A stretch of 64,000 bases of DNA, from the NCBI GenBank assembly GCA_028826165.1, contig JAPDFW010000117.1:17501-81500 (forward strand). The letters run 5' to 3'. A program made the position numbers and the translations under genes. Positions 34,152 to 45,400 of the stretch are shown here, piece by piece. This DNA is from Anaeramoeba ignava (taxonomy: Eukaryota > Metamonada > Anaeramoebidae). The notes beneath the pieces were generated by a model. That model searched no databases and was not told the origin of the DNA. It worked only from the letters and a program-made list of their open reading frames with translations. Position 1 is the first letter of the stretch, and each line of letters opens with the position of its first letter.

Positions 34152-35593
34152 TTAATTCAAAAAACATTCAATTTCTTCAATAGGCCATGTTCCTCCATGT
34201 CCTGCAAAAAAATTATTTGATTCTTCTGTTCCATATTTAATTCCTTCTGGTAAAACATACCAATATCCAAAATAAACTGATCTACCTTGATTCATATTTG
34301 AAGTATTAATACCTAAATCAATTCCATTTCCAAATGTTGGTCCATAATTTGAAACATAATAAAGAGATTTATCTGGATTTTCTTTTTTGATTGGAATTTT
34401 TTGAGGTGAATAATTTTTTGGATTTTTAATTGTAAAAATAAATGCATCTGGATCTGCAATATATATATAATCTTTTCCTTCAATCCATCCTACTTTTGTA
34501 TAACCTCCACAAATATAATTATCTTTACTTTTGATAATAACTAATGTTTTTCCTTGATTATCACATTTTTCATGAAAAATTTTTGAATCAAATCCATCTC
34601 TTTTGGCTGAAAATCCTAATTTTATTTTAGAAAAGAATTCATTATCATTTATCCATTCTTTTATAAGATTTAAATGTTCTTTTTCTTGAATTATTGTTGA
34701 ATTAAATTTGAATCTTGGTTTGAAAATGAATGAATTTTGATTTTCTTTTTCAATAAATTCTTTTAACTTTGTTTCATTTTTTTGATCAATTTGAAGTTTT
34801 TGTAATTCATTTAATTTTTCTGAAATTTGATTTGGAATTAAATCTTCTTTCAAAATATCTTTAAGTTCGTTTTTGAGAAATCAATAAATCGGATTTTTTG
34901 AATAATATTTGAAATTTGATTTTTTAATTTATCTTTTTCTTCTTTTTTTAGTTTCTGATTTTTCTTTTCTTGATTAATATTTGATTTATGTTTTCCCCAT
35001 TTGATTATTGATTCAAATAGTTCAAATTCATTTATTAAAATTTCATCATTTAATAAAATTGAATTTAAATGATTTTCTTCAAGTTCAAGAAAAAATGAAG
35101 TTTTTATAAATTTATCAAAATTTTCTAAAATAAATTTATAAGAAGAATCTAATAATATATTGAAGTTCATTGAATCAGATAGTTTAAGAATATCAACAAT
35201 AGTTTCAATTTGAAAATTGTTTTTGATAAAATTTGAAACAATTTCAGTTAATTCATCAATTAAATATTTTGATGAAAAAAATAAAATTTCTATTGCATTT
35301 TCTAAATTAATTTCAATTTTTCCTGAATAAAAATAATTCAAAATTGAAGATAGGATTGAACTTGAAACATCTTGAAGAATCATTTTATTTTCTTGATATT
35401 CTTTCATTTTTGATTTGAAAAGAGATTTAAAATATTGACTTCTTGAAGAAAGAATTGATTTATGAGTTTTAAATGAAGTTTGATTTTGTTCACAAATTAT
35501 TTCAAAATCAAAATAATTTTCTTCTTCATTTTGATTTTGAAATAAATTTTTTAAATCATTTGAAAGTTTTTCTAAATTTGAATAAGTTTCCAT
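34152..35593 (-). CDS. BTB-BACK-TLDc protein, one-base frameshift
   Basis: Two overlapping frames on the minus strand form one protein of about 480 aa. The first (35593 down to about 34870) is BTB (FDFEIICEQNQTSFKTHKSI, SSRSQYFKSLFKSKM) plus BACK helices ending IRFIDFS. The second continues KNELKDILKEDLIP and a TLDc domain (GGYTKVGWIEG, YFGYWYVL, FFAGHGGTWPIEEIE). The shift lies at the A-run read from 34874 to 34870: five A are present and six would join the frames exactly at the BACK/linker boundary. No GT-AG intron fits there. It is either a sequence error, a real inactivating deletion, or slippage. BTB-BACK proteins often serve as cullin-3 adaptors; TLDc domains in other proteins bind V-ATPase. 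The target is unknown. Confidence 0.82.
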
Positions 35594-35673
35594 TTAATTT
35601 AAAAAAAATGAAAATTAAAAAAATTAAAATTAAAATTAAAATTATTTTTTTTTCATTTTTTTTCATTTCAAAA
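35594..35673. promoter_or_regulatory. 80-bp divergent promoter region
   Basis: Only 80 bases separate the start codons of the BTB-BACK-TLDc gene (minus) and the RCC1-BTB gene (plus). It contains a short AAAATT run and TTTTTTTTCATTTTTTTTCATTTC next to the plus-strand ATG, so transcription is probably bidirectional. Confidence 0.5.
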
Positions 35674-37464
35674 ATGAATTATTGTTTATTTTTTGGTTCA
35701 AATCAATCACAAAAACTAATAAAAAATGAACCAAATATAATAACAAAACCAATTCAATTTAAATTTGAAAATGAAAATGAAAATGAAAATGAAAATGAAA
35801 ATGAAAAACAAATTAAACAAATTTCAACAAGTTCTTTTTCAACAATTTTCCTTTTTAAAAATGGAAAAGCAATAGAATATTCAAATGAAAAAGATTCAAA
35901 ACAAAATCCTTCAAAAATCCAAATTGAAGAAAATATTCAAAAAGTAACTCTCAGTAGTCAAAATGAAGTTATTTTAACAATAGAAGGAAATGTATTTGCA
36001 AAAGGAGGATATATTGATTCAGAAAATACAAAAGAATTCATAAATATTTCATCATTAATTGAAGATACAAATGATAGAATAATTCAAGATATTACTTGCT
36101 CTGCTCATTCATTTTACTTATTAACTTCAAATCAAAATGCTTATGGATTTGGTTCAAATTATTATGGTCAACTTGGTTTTGATTTTACAAAATTTTATAA
36201 AACAGAAAAACCAATTTTAATGATGAAAAATGTTTCTAAAATATTTTCAGGAACTACTTCTTCAAATCATGTTTTTCTTTTAAATTCAAATCAAGAATTA
36301 TTTGGATGTGGTTGGAATTATTATGGCCAACTTGGTTTAGATAAAGGAATAAGACAAATAAAAACTAATAAATTAAACAAAATTCAAAATATTCCAAAAG
36401 GCAAAATAATTGATATTCAATGTGCAAGTTGGTATTCAGTAATGTTGATTGAAAATCAAAATCTAAAAAGAAAACTTTATTCATGTGGAAGATATCTCCA
36501 TAATGGACTTGGGAAAGAAGATCGAAATACAACTGAATTTACTGAAATTAAATCACCTTTATTTGAAAATGATGATAATATTCTTGAAATTTCTGTTGGA
36601 TGTTATCATACTTTGATTTTAACTTCCAAAGGAAAACTGATCGGTTTTGGAAGTAATAGTTACGGTCAATTAGGAATTGAAGACATTGAAAAAATACAAA
36701 CAATTCCAATTCAAATTGAACTTCCTAAATTAAGATTTAATGAAAATATTTCTAATTATCATCTTTCTTGTGGAGATTCCAATTCATTTATTTATTATTC
36801 TCCTTCTTCTTTTTCCAATCTTGAAGAAGATTTGATAAAATTATTTAAAAGAAAAGAATTTTGTGATATTTCATTTAAAACAGAAAATGGAGAAATAATC
36901 AAAGCTCATAAATTAATATTAAAATATAGATTAAATCAAAATCAAAATCAAATTGAAAAACTTCAAGAAATTATTTCAACTAAATCAATTAAAGAATCAA
37001 ATCAAATATTTGAAATGATTTATTCAAACAGAATAATAAATCCAAAATTATATTTTGAAATTAAAGAAATTATAAATTCCAATGAAAAAATTGAAGAAAC
37101 AATTAAAAGAATTTATTTAAATGAAAATGAAAAAGATTTTATAATTGAAAGAAAAGAAAAACAATATAAATTCCCTAAATTAATATTAATAATGAGAAGT
37201 GAATTATATCGAGGAATGTTTTTATCTGTAACAAATGATAAATCTAATAAAGTTACAGATTATAGTGAATTAAGTAATAAATCATTTCAAATATTTGAAT
37301 ATTGGATTTATTCAAATCAAATTAAAGATGAAATTCAAATTACACAAGAAATAATTGATGAAATTGAAACAGGAATTGATTATTTTCAATTAAATCAAAC
37401 AAATCCAAATTTATTTGATTTATTAATTAACAAATTTAATAATCAAAATCAAAATTCAAATTAA
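35674..37464 (+). CDS. RCC1-repeat protein with C-terminal BTB domains
   Basis: 596 aa from ATG 35674; the frame is open further upstream but that part overlaps the divergent gene. RCC1-type repeats run through residues about 1-385 (YGFGSNYYGQLGFD, FGCGWNYYGQLGLD, IGFGSNSYGQLGIED). A BTB-like domain follows (RKEFCDISFKTENGEIIKAHKLIL) and a second, degenerate one (EKDFIIERKEKQYKFPKLIL ... SELYRGMF). An Asn-Glu run (AATGAA) lies near residue 30. RCC1 propellers bind varied partners and BTB mediates dimerisation or cullin-3 binding. A 5'-truncated relative lies at 44413-45360. No Ran-GEF assignment is justified. Confidence 0.88.
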   Translation: MNYCLFFGSNQSQKLIKNEPNIITKPIQFKFENENENENENENEKQIKQISTSSFSTIFLFKNGKAIEYSNEKDSKQNPSKIQIEENIQKVTLSSQNEVILTIEGNVFAKGGYIDSENTKEFINISSLIEDTNDRIIQDITCSAHSFYLLTSNQNAYGFGSNYYGQLGFDFTKFYKTEKPILMMKNVSKIFSGTTSSNHVFLLNSNQELFGCGWNYYGQLGLDKGIRQIKTNKLNKIQNIPKGKIIDIQCASWYSVMLIENQNLKRKLYSCGRYLHNGLGKEDRNTTEFTEIKSPLFENDDNILEISVGCYHTLILTSKGKLIGFGSNSYGQLGIEDIEKIQTIPIQIELPKLRFNENISNYHLSCGDSNSFIYYSPSSFSNLEEDLIKLFKRKEFCDISFKTENGEIIKAHKLILKYRLNQNQNQIEKLQEIISTKSIKESNQIFEMIYSNRIINPKLYFEIKEIINSNEKIEETIKRIYLNENEKDFIIERKEKQYKFPKLILIMRSELYRGMFLSVTNDKSNKVTDYSELSNKSFQIFEYWIYSNQIKDEIQITQEIIDEIETGIDYFQLNQTNPNLFDLLINKFNNQNQNSN

Positions 37465-37655
37465 AATTAAAATTAAAATCAAAATTAAAATTAAAATCAA
37501 AATTAAAATCAAAATCAAAATTAAAATTAAAATTAAAATTAAAATTAAAATAAAAATTAAAATTAAAATTAAAATTCAAATTAAAATTCAAATTAAAATT
37601 AAAATTAAAATTAAAATTAAAAATCAAAATTAAAATTAAAATTAAAATTAATATT
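37465..37655 (+). repeat. AAAATT hexamer tract after the RCC1-BTB gene
   Basis: (AAAATT)n with AAATCA and AAATTC variants begins directly after the stop codon. The last codons of the gene (Asn-Gln) are written by the related hexamer AATCAA, so the repeat appears to run from coding into non-coding sequence. Confidence 0.85.
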
Positions 37656-37659
37656 CAAA

Positions 37660-39200
37660 TAAATTTGAAGTTTGATCATATTTGAATTTTACAATATCCC
37701 TTTTTCTTTTTGATTTTGTTTTTTATATAATCAAAATTAATTAAAAAAGATCAAATAATTTTAAGTATTTTGCTTTCTAAAAAAGTAATTTAATAAAAGA
37801 AATAATTTTTTTTTGTTTTAATAAATAAATGTTTAAAAAAGTTAATAAAATTTCTTTTGAATTCTTTTTTGATTTTTTTTGTTGTCTATTTTATGTTGGT
37901 ATTTTTCATCAAGAAAAATTGATCAATTAAATTATTTAAATTAAAAATAAAAAATAAAAATAACCCCTTTCTCTAATTCTTTATTCTTTCTTTTTGATTT
38001 AATTTGTTTTTTATTATATAATTAAAATTAATTAATTAAAAAAGATCAAATAGTTTTAAGAATTTTGCTTGCGAAAAAGAAATTTAATAAAAGAAATAGT
38101 TTTTTTTTGTTTTAATTAATAAATGTTTTTAAAAAGCAAATAACAATTCTTTTTTAATTTATTTGTTGATGATTTTGGATTGCTATTCTTAAAGAAAAAT
38201 TGATTAATTAACTTAATTAAAATAAAAATAAATAATAAGGGGATAAAACAAAATAAGAGTTTTATTTTTTATCTTCCTTCTTATTTTCTGATTTGATTCT
38301 TTTATTATTTATGATTTAATTTGTTTTTTATTATATAATCAAAATTAATTAATTAAAAAAGATCAAATAGTTTTAAGTATTTTGCTTTCTAAAAAAGTAA
38401 TTTAATAAAAGCAATAATTTTTTTTTGTTTTAATTAATAAATGTTTTTAAAAAGCAAATAATAATTCTTTTTTAATTTATTTGTTGATGATTTTGGATTG
38501 CTATTCTTAAAGAAAAATTGATTAATTAACTTAATTAAATAAAAAGAAGAATAAGGGGATAAAACAAATTAAGAGTTTTATTTTTTATCTTCCTTCTTAT
38601 TTTCTGATTTGATTCTTTTATTATTTATAATTTAATTTGTTTTTTATTATATAATTAAAATTAATTAATTAAAAAAGATCAAATAGTTTTAAGTATTTTG
38701 TTTACGAAAAAGAAATTTAATAAAAGAAATAGTTTTTTTTTGTTTTAATTAATAAATGTTTTTAAAAAGCAAATAACAATTCTTTTTTAATTTATTTGTT
38801 GATGATTTTGGGTTGCTATTCTTAAAGAAAAATCGATTAATTAAATTAATTAAATTGAAAATAAATAATAAGGGGATAAAACAAAATAAGAGTTTTATTT
38901 TTTATCTTCCTTCTTATTTTCTGATTTGATTCTTTTATTCTTTATGATTTAGTTTGTTTTTTATTATATAATCAAAATTAATTAATTAAAAAAGATCAAA
39001 TAGTTTTAAGTTTTTTGTTTGCGAAAAAGAAATTTAATAAAAGAAATAATTTTTTTTGTTTTAATTAATAAATGTTTTTAAAAAGCAAATAAAATTAAAT
39101 AATAATTCTTTTTTAATTTAATTTGTTGATGATTTTGAATTGCTATTCTTAAAGAAAAATTGATCAATTAAATTATTTAAATTAAAAATAAAAAATAAAC
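37660..39200. repeat. ~316-bp repeat, about five copies, upstream of the propeller gene
   Basis: The landmark AAAAAAGATCAAAT recurs with GATC near 37749, 38044, 38361, 38677 and 38994 (steps 295, 317, 316, 317). Each unit holds TTTTTTATTATATAAT, the GATC core, a TTTTTTTTGTTTTAAT tract, TTGTTGATGATTTTGG and, in three units, AATAAGGGGATAAAAC. The outer copies are more diverged. The last word resembles the sequence directly before the ATG at 39601 (ATAGGGGATAAAA). Confidence 0.9.
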
Positions 39201-39600
39201 TATTTTCTTTTTTTATTCTAATTAATTTTTTTTTAATTACTTGAAAATAAGTTTAGGGTATATTTTAACTTTAAGTAAGTTAAAAAGAAGAAAAAATTAA
39301 TAATAAAAAACACTTCAAAAAAAAAGCAAAAAAATTTTGTTTTTGATCAAACAAAAAAAAAAAGGATAAAAGAACAAAAATAATTTTTTTTATTCATTTC
39401 TTTCTTTCGTTTTTTTTTTAAAAAAACAAACCAAAACCAAGTTACTTTTCTAATTCTATTCTATTCAATTCTATTTTAGTAAATTAAATTAATTCAAAAA
39501 AATTATTTTTTATTTTGCCCTCACTAACTTCGAACTTTCTTTTTTTTTACTTTTTGAATAAAATAAAAAAAATAATAATAATAGGGGATAAAAAAGGAAA
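39201..39600 (+). promoter_or_regulatory. Leader and probable promoter of the propeller gene
   Basis: A/T-rich sequence with homopolymers and a comparatively GC-richer stretch TTGCCCTCACTAACTTCGAA (39515-39534) about 65 bases before the ATG. It ends in ATAATAGGGGATAAAAAAGG immediately before 39601. Nothing coding is visible. Confidence 0.35.
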
Positions 39601-41661
39601 ATGAAATTTAATCTGCTTTTTGTTCTTTCTTTGGTATGTTGTACTTTGTTGGTTCAATCTCAAATTACTGAAATGAATTCTCTCAATTTCACAATTGGAA
39701 TGGATTATGTTAATGCAATTTTTATTGATGAAGATGCTGGATTGCTTTATTTTCTTGATCAAAGAAATAATGGTGACGATTATATTTGGACATATGATCG
39801 ATATACTCTTGATATTTTGAATTATACTAATATTGGAGTTTATTATTATCCATACAGAGGAATTGATACACAAAACAAACTATTATATCTTACAAATTAT
39901 TATGGTCAGTTTATCAAATTTGATTTGACTACTATGGAAGTTGTGAGTCAGTGCTACTTGAGTCATGGTATTCCTCACAAAGTTGAACTTGATCTAGTTA
40001 ATCAAAAAGCTTATATTGGGGATTATTATCCATATGTTACCAAAGTTGATTTGTCTTCTTTTACTCAAGAAAGTGTATTAACTCTAGTTAATTATTTTAC
40101 TGGAAGTGTGATTGATGTTGATAATGGGATATTGTATGCTGCAACAGATTCAAGTTCTCAAAACAACGCAACTCTTCACAAAATTGACTTATCAACTTTT
40201 ACTGAAGTTAATTCTATTTTGGTAAACTCATCAGGAATAGCAAGATTAAAGTATGGAGTGATTGATAGTGGCAATCAAATGATGTATTTTGGAACTGATC
40301 AATATTCAATGAATATCGTTAAAATCAATTTAACAGATTTCACATTAGTAGATTCAACAACCATCTCATCTACTGGTGGTTGTTATGGAGCAGGAATTGA
40401 TACAACAAATGGACTTGCTTATTTCTTCTCTCAGTATGGAAATCTCATGAAATTGAACTTAACAAGCTTCACATCAACTGGTTCAACCTATTTCCATGAC
40501 GCTTACTATGTTCCCATAGTTTTTGATTCATCTGCTTCAAATGCATATCTCGGATTAGACTACGCTGATGTTATGCAAATTAATTTACCTGCACTTACAG
40601 TAGGAAATAGGAGTGATTCTATTGTTTATACAGAAGTAGAATTTCTTTGGGTTGATGAAATAAATCAAATTCTTTATCTTTACTTTGGCAATGTTGGAGG
40701 AATAATCGTTAAAATTGATATCACCTCATTTTCACTTGTTGATTATTTGGTTCTTGGCTTGTATGAGGAGATAGATTATGGAGCAATAGATAGTGAAAAT
40801 GGATTCATTTATATTTTCCTCAGTACTGGTGATTTAGATATTGCTAAAATCAGATTATCAAATTTCACTCTTGATGGAATTGTTACACTGGAGACAAATC
40901 TATATGTAGATATGGGTGTTTTTGATACAGAAAATCAGATTTTGTATCTTGTAATCTGGAATAGTACAGATTATGAAGAATATTTAGTTAAAATGAGTTG
41001 TCCAAATTTAGAAATTATTCAATCTTTCATTTTATCAAGTGATGCCTCCTTCGATGATATTTTACTTGATTCTTCACGTGGATATCTTTATATGTTGATT
41101 TATGATTATTATGAATCAGAATATTTTATAAATCAATATCAAGCATCAACATTTAATCAAGTTGGACAAACTAATCTAACAGAATATAATATTGGAGATT
41201 GGGCTTTGGATAAAACTCATCAATTCATTTACTTTTTTGATTGGGATAATTATGCAACTTGTAGAATTAATTTGAATAATATGCAAGTTGTGGATTGTTT
41301 GGATATCACTATGGATGATTGCTATTCCTTTTTCATTACTTCAGGTGACTCTTATCTTTTCATGGTAATTGATTTTTACAATTCAACTTCTGATGAATAT
41401 GAAGGAGCATTAGTTCAAATTCAAACAAGTTCAAATCAATTAGTTTCATTCACACCATTTGATTATGAATTATTTTATGATTATGAGTCTTGTTATGATC
41501 CAACAACAAATTACGGATATTTGATTGATTATTATTCAACTCCTGTTACTCTTTATCAACTTTCCTTTCCACCACCAATTCCAAATCCTTCTTCAAGTCA
41601 ACAAACTCTTTTCTCCTTTTTCATTTTAGGAATAATGATGATGATTTTGGGATTCTTTTAA
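39601..41661 (+). CDS. Secreted or GPI-anchored beta-propeller-like protein
   Basis: 686 aa, single exon. Residues 1-20 are a signal peptide (MKFNLLFVLSLVCCTLLVQS). The body has about ten repeats of roughly 45-60 residues with the pattern D..N..LY........KI-[DN]-L-T-x-F (for example IDSGNQMMYFG ... VKINLTDFTLVDST and VDEINQILYLYF ... VKIDITSFSLVDY), typical of NHL/YVTN-like propeller blades. There are many N-x-S/T sites. The C-terminus is SSSQQ followed by a hydrophobic end (LFSFFILGIMMMILGFF), which fits a GPI signal or one membrane anchor. The function is unknown; a surface binding protein is a guess. Base composition is less extreme than that of the neighbours. Confidence 0.78.
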   Translation: MKFNLLFVLSLVCCTLLVQSQITEMNSLNFTIGMDYVNAIFIDEDAGLLYFLDQRNNGDDYIWTYDRYTLDILNYTNIGVYYYPYRGIDTQNKLLYLTNYYGQFIKFDLTTMEVVSQCYLSHGIPHKVELDLVNQKAYIGDYYPYVTKVDLSSFTQESVLTLVNYFTGSVIDVDNGILYAATDSSSQNNATLHKIDLSTFTEVNSILVNSSGIARLKYGVIDSGNQMMYFGTDQYSMNIVKINLTDFTLVDSTTISSTGGCYGAGIDTTNGLAYFFSQYGNLMKLNLTSFTSTGSTYFHDAYYVPIVFDSSASNAYLGLDYADVMQINLPALTVGNRSDSIVYTEVEFLWVDEINQILYLYFGNVGGIIVKIDITSFSLVDYLVLGLYEEIDYGAIDSENGFIYIFLSTGDLDIAKIRLSNFTLDGIVTLETNLYVDMGVFDTENQILYLVIWNSTDYEEYLVKMSCPNLEIIQSFILSSDASFDDILLDSSRGYLYMLIYDYYESEYFINQYQASTFNQVGQTNLTEYNIGDWALDKTHQFIYFFDWDNYATCRINLNNMQVVDCLDITMDDCYSFFITSGDSYLFMVIDFYNSTSDEYEGALVQIQTSSNQLVSFTPFDYELFYDYESCYDPTTNYGYLIDYYSTPVTLYQLSFPPPIPNPSSSQQTLFSFFILGIMMMILGFF

Positions 41662-41833
41662 CTGATCTTTTTTTTTTTCTTTTTTTTTCTTTTCTTTTCT
41701 TTTCTTTTTCAATTTTCAAAAGAAGTTAATAAAAAGATTCCAAATCATTTCTTTATTATTCTTTTTCTAAATTGAAATTTTAAAAAATTTTTCATTTTTT
41801 TCTTTTCAAAAAATTAAAATAAAAATTGAAAAA

Positions 41834-44349
41834 ATGTCATTCAATATCCTTAAAGAAATTAAACCAATTTTTCCAAAATCAGAAAATTATAAAATTTTAC
41901 AACAAACACTTGAAAAAAAATCACAATTAATTTATGAAAAATTTGAATATGAAAAATTACAAAAATCAAAATATAAAGAATTAATTTTTCAAATTGATTC
42001 ATTATTTAAACCTGAAGAAAACAAGAACAATAATAAAAAATCAAAAAAGGAAAGTAAACATCTTCGAATTTCTATTGAAAGGTAAAAAAAAATTTGATTT
42101 TGATTTTGATTTTGATTTTGATTTTAATTTTGATTTTATTTTAATTTAGATTTCTTCATAGAATTACCAATTTTGTTCTTATTCCTTTTATTCAAAACAA
42201 TTTAATTCAAGAATGGTTTGATATTCAAATTAAAAAAATTGCTTTATCTTCTTTTCGTCGAAGAAAAAATCACGATTTCTCAAGTTTTCTTGGTTCTTTA
42301 AATACAAGTTCTTGTTCTCCAAAATTATGGAATTCAAATATTATTCAAGCTGCTGTAAAGTTTTTAGAGGATATTTCAACTGAGATTATCAATTTCGGAT
42401 CTTTTGATTTTATTAACAAACAAAAACTAAAACAATTTCAATTTAAATTATCTCAATTCCTAATTCCTCAAAAAGAAATTGAAAAGAAAAAATCAAACCA
42501 ATCGAGAATTCCAAGTCTAGAAGAAATATCAAGAAGAGTTATTGAAAATACTTTATTTATTTGCGAAAGTGATTTAGGAGAGCATTTGCCTTTAAATATT
42601 ATCGAAAATATTTTTGATGAAATGAATTTAAATGGAATAATTACTACTTCAAATATTTCAAATTTCAAACAACTCGAAGTTTTGGATTTCAAAGGAAATT
42701 TTTGGCTGAATGACAATACTGTTTCAAAAATTAGCAGTTTTGATCGAGTTTTCGAATTGAATTTTACAGGATGTTCATCTTTAACTGATGAAAGTTTGAA
42801 AATTATTTGCGAAAATGAAATGTTCCAAAAAAACTTGGAAGTTTTAATACTCGGAATTTGGAACGGAAAGCCTTTTCATCGACATGAATCGGATTGCCAA
42901 ATACCATTGACGTATTACAATTCAACATATCTTCACGAAGAATGGATCTACCTCAAAATATCAGAAGATGCATTTGTTAATTTGAAACATTTGAAAAATT
43001 TAATTTATTTGGATATCAGCGGATGTCTTGGGAAAAATAACCCCAATTTGGAATACATCCAAGATCACCACGCTGGAGAAAATTATCAAGAGAAGATTTT
43101 CAGTGAATTTTTACCGCAATTAAACCATTTGCAAACTCTTATTTTGGGAAAAGATGGAATAACAGCTCCAATCGTGGAAATGATTCCTTCTTCAATAATA
43201 AATTTGAAAATTACAATTTCTGCGTGCTCAAACATAATCAAGAAGCAACATAATCAAAATCTTGCTCATATTTACAGTGGAGTGCGAAAAGAAAGCAGAT
43301 ATAAAATGATCTCAGCTTTCCAGAAACTTGATCACCTGAAAATTCTCTCAATTTCCGAAATCAAACTCTCACTTTATACAATAAGATCATTTGATAACCC
43401 AGACCAAAACGGATATCTTTTGGATCATCAATTCGCATCCTTATTACAAAATTGGAAGCAATTAGCCTATTTGAAAATTGAGCCCTTTGATGATCTTGTT
43501 GATTTTGAAATGACTCGAGATTGGATTCCAAGTTTTTCTTCACAGCTCTTATCGCTTGATTTATCAGGAAATAAATGGATAAACGATGATATCTTAATTG
43601 GACTTGAGAAGGAATCTAAGGGGTTGTCAAGATTGGCACTTCTTCGTTCATTAGATTTATCAAAAACAACGATATCCGACCAAATTTTATGCAAAATACT
43701 GCCAAATTTATTCCAATTAGACTATTTGAATCTGCAATCAACAAGAGCTGGAAATGAAACGATCAAATACATCAACGAATATTTAAGAAATCTCACAGTT
43801 TTAAAACTCGGGGGCAAAAATTCGGACCAAATTGCAAATATTACAGACGAAGGAATTCGTGAACTAGCTTTGAATCAAAGCATCCAAAAACTTTTTCTTT
43901 TATCATTCCCTAATGTCACTATATTAACTGAATGTGATTGTTCTAAATCCGATAAAGAAAGTGAAAAATGCGTTTTTTTTCTTCCCATTTGGAAAAATGT
44001 TCAGGAATTATATTTCAATGAAATGAGAATTGGCGGTTTATTCAAACATTTACAATCAACTCATGATCAAACATTTCTTCATCATTTAATTCATTTTGAT
44101 TGCCAAGGAACTGTTGAATGTGATATTTATGAAGGAAATTATTTTCATCTTCATAAAATTTATTCAGAAAATGTTGAAAATATTAACGCAAGAGTTTTGG
44201 ATCCTTCTCAGTACAAAATTGATGGATCTTGCTTGAAAAAATTAATCAATTTAAAATCTTTTGTTGTTTCTGAATCTGAAGGTTTTGGTGGGTTTTATCC
44301 GTTATTTTTTTGTAATTGTCCAAATCATCTTCCTTTGAAAAACAATTAA
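41834..44349 (+). CDS. Leucine-rich-repeat protein
   Basis: Join 41834-42081, 42150-44349 (815 aa), phase 2; the intron is 68 bases with a short GATTTT repeat. The first 230 residues are helical and unassigned (KEIKPIFPKSENYKILQQTL, FLHRITNFVLIPFIQ). LRRs occupy most of the rest: LEVLDFKGNFWLNDNTVSKI, LNFTGCSSLTDESLKIICEN, LLSLDLSGNKWINDD, LRSLDLSKTTISDQILCKIL, LDYLNLQSTRAGNETI. They are the cysteine-containing/F-box-associated style (LTDESL). A LPLNIIENIFDEMN segment just before the LRRs is reminiscent of an F-box-like or cullin-box start, but I cannot confirm it. Binding partner unknown. The stop at 44347-44349 lies 63 bases before a truncated RCC1-BTB copy. Confidence 0.82.
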
Positions 44350-44412
44350 AATTTACAATTAAAAAAGTGGAATTTTTTATTTTTCTTTTTATTTTCTTTT
44401 TTTTTTGAATTT

Positions 44413-45360
44413 CAATTTGAAAATGAAAATCCAAAAAGAAAACTTTATTCATGTGGAAATTATGAATATAATGGACTTAATCAATATAATTATGAATTTA
44501 CTGAAATCAAATCATCTTTATTTGAAAATGATGATAATATTCTTGAATTTTCTGTTGGATATTTACATACTTTGATTTTAACTTCAAAAGGAAAATTAAT
44601 TGGATTTGGAAATAATAATTTTGGTGAATTAGGAATTGAAGACATTGAAAAAATACAAACAATTCCAATTCAAATTGAACTTCCTAAATTAAGATTTAAT
44701 GAAGATATTTCTAATTATCATATTTCTTGTGGAGATTCCAATTCATTTCTTTATTATTCTCCTTTTCTTTCTTCTTTTTCCAATCTTGAAGAAGATTTGA
44801 TAAAACTATTTAGAAGAAAAGAATTTTGTGATATTTCATTTAAAACCGAAAATGGAGAAATAATTGAAGCTCATAAATTAATATTAAAATATAGATTAAA
44901 TCAAAAAAATGAAAATCAAATTGAAAAACTCCAAGAAATTATTTCAAAAAAATCAATTAAAGAATCAAATCAAATATTTGAAATGATTTATTCAAACAGA
45001 ATAATAAATCCAAAATTATATTTTGAAATTAAAGAAATTATAAATCCAAATGAAAAAATTGAAGAAACAATTAAAAGAATTTATTTAAATGAAAATGAAA
45101 ATGAAAAAGATTTTATAATTGAAAGAAAAGAAAAACAATATAAATTTCCAAAATTAATATTAATAATGAGAAGTGAATTATATCGAGGAATGTTTTTATC
45201 TGTAACAAAAAATACTTCTAATAAAGTTACAGATTATAGTGAATTAAGTAATAAATCATTCCAAATATTTGAATATTGGATTTATTCAAATCAAATTAAA
45301 GAAGGAATTCAAATTACACAAGAAATTATTGATAAAATTAAAATTCTAAAAATAAATTGA
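44413..45360 (+). pseudogene. 5'-truncated copy of the RCC1-BTB gene
   Basis: Homology to the RCC1-BTB gene starts abruptly at GAAAATGAAAATCCAAAAAGAAAAC (about 44419, matching about 36449) and runs to TGA 45358-45360. It retains the last RCC1 repeats (KLIGFGNNNFGELGIED), the first BTB-like (RKEFCDISFKTENGEIIEAH) and the second (SELYRGMF) segments with few changes and no internal stop. It has no in-frame ATG before the second third, no acceptor upstream, and the frame reaches back only to the stop of the LRR gene. The end is shorter and different (IKILKIN). It is probably a partial duplicate; expression from a non-obvious exon is the alternative. Confidence 0.72.
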
Positions 45361-45400
45361 TTTTATTTTTAAAATTTATTAAAGAAAATCAAAATCTTCT

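Noticed and set aside
35473-35673. Longer N-terminus of the RCC1-BTB gene
   Set aside because: The open frame overlaps the divergent BTB-BACK-TLDc coding region and the leader motif lies just before the ATG at 35674.
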